Assembly: GCA_022410635.1 (NCBI GenBank)
Contig: JAJVDF010000045.1
Span: forward strand, 3,388,261-3,452,260
Reading direction: 5' to 3'
DNA length: 64,000 nt
Source of the DNA: Tretioscincus oriximinensis
Taxonomy: Eukaryota > Chordata > Lepidosauria > Squamata > Gymnophthalmidae
Shown here one piece after another: positions 54,101 through 60,100 of the stretch; positions within the stretch are counted from its first letter, which is position 1, and each line of letters begins with the position of its first letter. The position numbers and the translations under genes were made by a program. A model generated the notes under the pieces. That model saw only the letters and a program-made list of their open reading frames with translations. It ran no database searches and was not told the DNA's origin.

Positions 54101-57100
54101 TGGAGGCAAAGCTCTGACTGAAATCTGTCTGAAATTGATCCATTGATCAATGCATAATTCTAGAAGCAAGACTTCCATCAGGAGTTTTACCCTTTCCATG
54201 TCTCATGTGCTTCTGATATCTATCTATTTCTGCCAAACACCCTAAAAGCAATGTATTTCCTTAAAATCCTCAAAGAAAATACTTANTTCTTAACAACTTG
54301 AAATGATATTGGTATTTTTTTTCTTTCATTGATAGGGAGAGAAGCTGGTTCTAGATGAACAGTTCCAGAACAGCACTGAAAATATTTGTCGTTGCACTAA
54401 GTACAAATGTTGTAAGTAAATAACATGCTTAGCTTGAAAAAAAGGAAACATAATAGGGTTTTTTCATATTCTGTTCTGAGTCTCCTTTCTGTTCATAAAT
54501 TGAAGGCTGAAATGTAACCTAACTTTACATATTCTCTAATTATTTGAAGTCAGGGAAGAAGGGAACCTAGAAGCTTATACTTCTATATTTATTTAACTGT
54601 GCCTATTTTATTCTAGCACATACAATTTGTTTGGAAAGATAAAATNATTTCTTATCAGTTTGTTTTGTACAAACCATAAACAGAATAATCTGTTCCTTAC
54701 TGTCCTTCTAGAGCAAAGATGCAGCAGTGAGAACATTCTAGCCTATTTTTTCTTCATTATTACTTACTATTCTCAAAGATAATTGAGAAGTGTCATTGCC
54801 TCTTACACAAAATTCAACATTAAATAAAGAAGGCCGTTTTAAGCACTTTAGATTAGTGTAAATTATTTACAAGTTCTTGGATAGGCACATAATTTTCAGT
54901 GGAATGTGGATGAGGTTTCACAAACAGGGAAAGGGGGAGTAAAATAAATAAATAAGTAATTAAATTACAGCCCATGGGCAAAATACAGCCTAAATTCAGC
55001 CCTGTTCACAAACATTGTGCAATCTGTCTGTAGTAAAAAATGGATATCAGCTGCAGATTTCTTTCCACAAAACCCTCAAAAGGTGATTTTTATAATGGCC
55101 GGTATATCAGACTGGAAAGCATACTAGCCCCCCATGTTTCATATACTGATATAGTCTAAGAAAGATTCTGTGTCTGAATGGGGGAGGCCACCCTTAGATC
55201 GCACCTGCATATGAAAGGGAGGGTCTCCTAGTACACTTTCAGATGTGGCCAATACCAACCAGTTGGAACTGCCTGAAGAATGATCAGAATTGGTTATTAC
55301 CTTATTTATATTCATTGTAGGGGAAATAAATCTAAAAGTTTTAATAATTGTTTTAAAATGAGCAGGTTATATGTAAATATTCATCATAAAATAAAATAGG
55401 AAGGCACTTTGAGATTACAATTTATTTCTCCTTCTTTAGTTACAGTTGAATATTTAAAAGCATTAAGTTCCAATTTTCCTTCTTTGTGAGAATAAAAGTC
55501 ATTTTGCTGATTGCGTAAATTATTTTACTTAATCTATTTCTTTCTTTTTCTTTCCTTCTTACTTTCTTGTAAATCTGTTTCAGTGAGAGACAAAGTATGC
55601 CTGAATCATGAGAGAGGTGTCCTGCTTCCAGGACAATCCATTATTGAACACTCAATAGATGGAATCTGCCACACTTCCTATTGCACAAACATAGTTGATC
55701 CTGTTACCAAGTACTATAGGATAAATGTTTCTACTATAGATTGTGCAGCACAATGCAAAATGGTAAGAGTTTTTGCTGTTAAAACGAATAGGTAGATGGA
55801 AATAAAATTAATATTACTTTAGGGGATTTGTGTACAGTATTTTCCTTTGTTTTCTTTCATGTTTTCTAACTAGAGGAATTGTTTGAAAGCTGGAGTAAAT
55901 GATCTTAGACTAGTGATTTCAGTCACATGCTGCTATGCTAAATACAAATTGGCTGTTAGCAGTTTTAAGCTCTCAGAAGAGAAACAGTTACAAGGAAAAG
56001 TAAAATGAATANATCCTGCTCTTCAACACTATATTCAGTCAAATAATAATAANAAAAAAANAAGATCCATGTGACACAATTTGACGACAGCCATCATTAG
56101 GAGGACTAGCTAGTCAAACATTCAGTGAAGAAATAATTGTATACATACAATGAAAGCTGAATAAATTGATATTTAGCATAATCTCAGCTATGAAGCTATT
56201 CAAACCTGGTAGCTACTGCAGGAAGTGATTTTGTGTAAGACCATTACTTAAATTTTCAAGTGATAGAATTGCAATTGTTACCTGTCTGCTCTTAATGCCC
56301 TTACAGGTTTATTTGAGAGAACGTGCTACTTTAAACATTTGGAAAACAAGCCATTTAGGCATTTATATGTGTCAGGTTNTTTCAAGTTGTTCCTATGTAG
56401 GAAGCCTGAAGATGGCAAACCAAGAGATTTCTCATGCAGGATGGTAACTCAGGCTGGTCTCTCCTCAATTACACTATCTCCCCACCTAAAACAGCGCTGA
56501 GAGGATGAAAGCACCACAGAAGGACTACCATGCAGTAGCTTGTCTAAAACCTGCAGGGCACACTGTTGGCGCACAGGAAGCCAAGCAACCTACCAAATAA
56601 GATCCTTTACAGCAAATACTATTCACTTTTTTATATATTGCTTTCCCAGATAAATGGATGCTCAAGGTGGTCTACAACAAGGGATTGAAGTAATGTTANG
56701 AAATGTACTATGCAAAAGAATTCAATAGATGCAAAATACAAAGAAATATTTTTAAATATGGCATGCTCAGAACTGCACAAATGCTTTTCCAGATGCCATA
56801 CAAGCCACAAATCCATAATATTTTACAGATAATAACATTGAAAACTACTGAAGACATTCAACATGCCAACCCTGACAAGGACTTTGTCTAAAGATTGCAC
56901 AGAAGTGCCAAATGTGCAAATCCAATGCAAATGCTATATGAAGAAAATGAAGATAGGAACCACTGTGGGAACCTCTGATTTATTGATAGCATTGATTTTG
57001 AACCATTTATTTCAAAAATCATGTCCAGAAAAAAAATCATTGAAAGAGATTTTGTGCAAAAAAAGTACAAATAATAAGGCACTCACATCTACACACTAAA

Positions 57101-60100
57101 AACTACTCTGAACTTATTTAATATTTATATCTCACCTTATATCTGAGGATCCCAGGAGTCATACCAATACATTCGCATGTTGCACATTGACAAATGTGAA
57201 TCAAAGCAGTGTCAATACAGCACACTGTTTGTTTAGCTATGTATCTGAAAAGTTTTGACATCTTATGTTCCNTTCCCAAACATCAAGCTAGCAAGCAAAC
57301 AGTTTGATATTCTGTTATCTTTCTTGCTGTTTCGTCAAGGCCAAATGTAGTGATTCTTGAGGTGAGCAGAGAAGCAAAATCTATCATATAACAAAGGATA
57401 GGGACAGCATGTTCTTTTCTTTTGGCTGAGCTTGTATAATTCTAATAAATTCCTCAATAACCTTTCACTGTGCCATAATAACAAACATAAACATCAGCAA
57501 ATAGACACACAAGATTGCACTCAGAACAGTTAGAACTAATCATAACTTTGCAAAACCACACATGGAAATCAGACTAAACCGAACACGTTCTTCACTGGAG
57601 AACACTAATGGGAAAATAGTTCCTTGGAATACTGTAGAATTATTCGTTGACATCAGATGTTTATACACACTGGGAAATCAAAGGATTCTGTCATTAAATT
57701 GTGTAATAGCGGAAACATGCTATGAAGGAGGTGACATGTAGATTATCCAGTATGTTTCAACTCTTCTTCCGTTTGCTGCTTTTGGTATAATAACTTTTTT
57801 GGCTTTATAATGTTATAGAATTGAGTGTGCTGACATGCATTTGTATGTAAGCTATGGTCATCTATGTATGCAGTAGTATGACATGCTATATTCTCTATAG
57901 TAAACATGCACCCAAATAATGATTTTACATGCATACTAATTGAAACATCTTTAAGACAGAATTAGACACGTTCATGAAAGCCAAGGGTATGAATAGCTAC
58001 TAGGATGGATTTCTTGATACTGCCTCGGAGATGGAGCAACAGAGGCAATAGTCATCTGCCCCTAGGTTGGTTCTGTTTAACTGTGCAGAGACTCAGCGGG
58101 TCAAGCTGTCAGCACTGGGGTTACCCGAGGAAGTTATAGAGACCATCATGAAGGATAATCATCCTTTCACTATCAGGATATACAATTCTAGATGTTATGT
58201 TCCCAAAGATTTTGACCCAATGGCAGCTTTTTTTAGCATGTTCTGCAGTTTTTACAGAAGGGGGTATCCCTGGGTCTGTGGCCCAATATTTTTTAAAAGC
58301 AAATCGGTGCCTTGGCAGCAGTTCTAGATTGGGATGGTTCAAGGTCTTTGCCTTCACATCCAGTACCTAAGAGGTTTGTTTGGTTGATGCAAGATAATTC
58401 TGAGCCTATTCGCCATCGATTTCCAGCCAAGAGGCTGCACAAAGTACTGAGGGTTCTTATTAGGTCACCCTTCGAGCCTATCGAACCTATACCTAAGTCT
58501 GTGTTATCCTGTAAAGTAGTTCTTTGATAGCTGTTTGTTCATCTAGATGAGTGTCATCTATGAGTGCTTTCATTGTTGATCTTGACTGTTTGGAGATTAC
58601 CCCAGACAGACCCAGCATTTANGCCTAAAATTAACTTGGGTTTTCATTGGCCATCTACCATCATTCCATCCTGAATCGGGTCAAGATGTGGAAGGGCTGA
58701 GGCACAATGTTGATGTGTGTAGAGTGATTAAGACTTATCTCAAGATAGGGTCCCATTTCCTTTTCTATTGGTACGCCTTCATCCTAGGAAGCAGGGGCAC
58801 TTGGAAAGGCTGGTGGCCACCCAGTAATGATGGTTTGGTCNTCTAACCATCCCCAGGGCCCCAATAACTCACTGCACTGATGTATCAGAAAAAAGTGGCC
58901 ACTGGGTTTGATGACAGAACTGATATTGGGGATGAAGGAGATGGGGCCAAGAGTTTATACATGTGCACTTTAGTGCCTCTGGTGGCTGTTGGTATAATTG
59001 GCTATGAAATTCTACCCAAGGGTGCATTGTTCTGGAAGACTTTTGGAAAATGCAGTTTTCCTAAAATATCATTTACTGGGAGTCAAGAACAGGTGAGGGT
59101 TTTTACCTTCATCTGCTTGAGGCCACCCAGGTGGGCCATTGTGTGAGACAGAATGGTGGAATAGATAGGCTCTGGCCCTGTTCAGCAGGGCTCCTCTGAT
59201 GTTCTTATATAAAATAAATTTTATATCCCATGAACAATGCATTGACTATGCGGAGAGGAAAAATGGAATATTACAGTCACTGCAACAAAAAGATACAAAT
59301 TATTTCTTAAGTAGGTTTTATTTTTTTTTAAATGTGAATCTCAATCTTGCATTTTGTATAAGAATTGCTACACATAGGAGCAGCTGATTTTGCCCCTTTG
59401 TTAAATATGAAACAGTTAAGTATCAAATTGAACTTTAGCCTCACATTATAACTTGAAACCTCTGGATCAAGAACTCACTATATATTTTGCGCATATATAG
59501 TAAATGTATATATAGAACATAAATTTTAAATGTGTTTTAATTATTTCTATTTTAAAACTTTTTGTGTTACTTGCCTTAGGACCTATGGTTGCAGATGGGA
59601 TATAACTTTCTAAATATATTTAAAAATGGTTCATCTTATAAGGAATATTTTCTAAGCAATATAGTTTCATTATATAAATACATGTTTGGTTTTTGTCAAA
59701 CTAATATTTGAAATGCTGTGCTTAACTTTTACAGAATCAGGTTTATGAACCTCCAAAAGATTTAACAAACTGCTGTGGAAAATGCAAAAACATATCTTGC
59801 ATTTACAGTTTCAGTAATGGAACAGTTTCACGTTTTAAGGTAAATCAGTTCTTCTTACAGGGGTTACTAATCAAAATAACTCAATATAACTTTAGAAAAC
59901 ATGAATTTAAATACATCTTCACTCGTAATTATTTATGTTATAAGAACATACATAAGAAGAGCCCCAACTAGCCCAGCATCCGGTATCGCACTTGGGAAGT
60001 CTCAAACAGAAGAAGGCAAACAAACCCTTTGATACAAATTCTTGATACAGTGTGTGACACAATCTTATGATTTGATAGCCATACGATAGGTTTACAAATA

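Noticed and set aside
56703..57099. Overlapping small ORFs in intron 23 as an OTOG exon
   Set aside because: Exons 23 and 24 join in phase 0 with conserved text on both sides, so no exon is missing. The ORFs have no Cys pattern.
58067..58327. 86-codon ORF as a host gene
   Set aside because: It lies within a repeat stack next to degenerate recombinase-like pieces, with no splice context.
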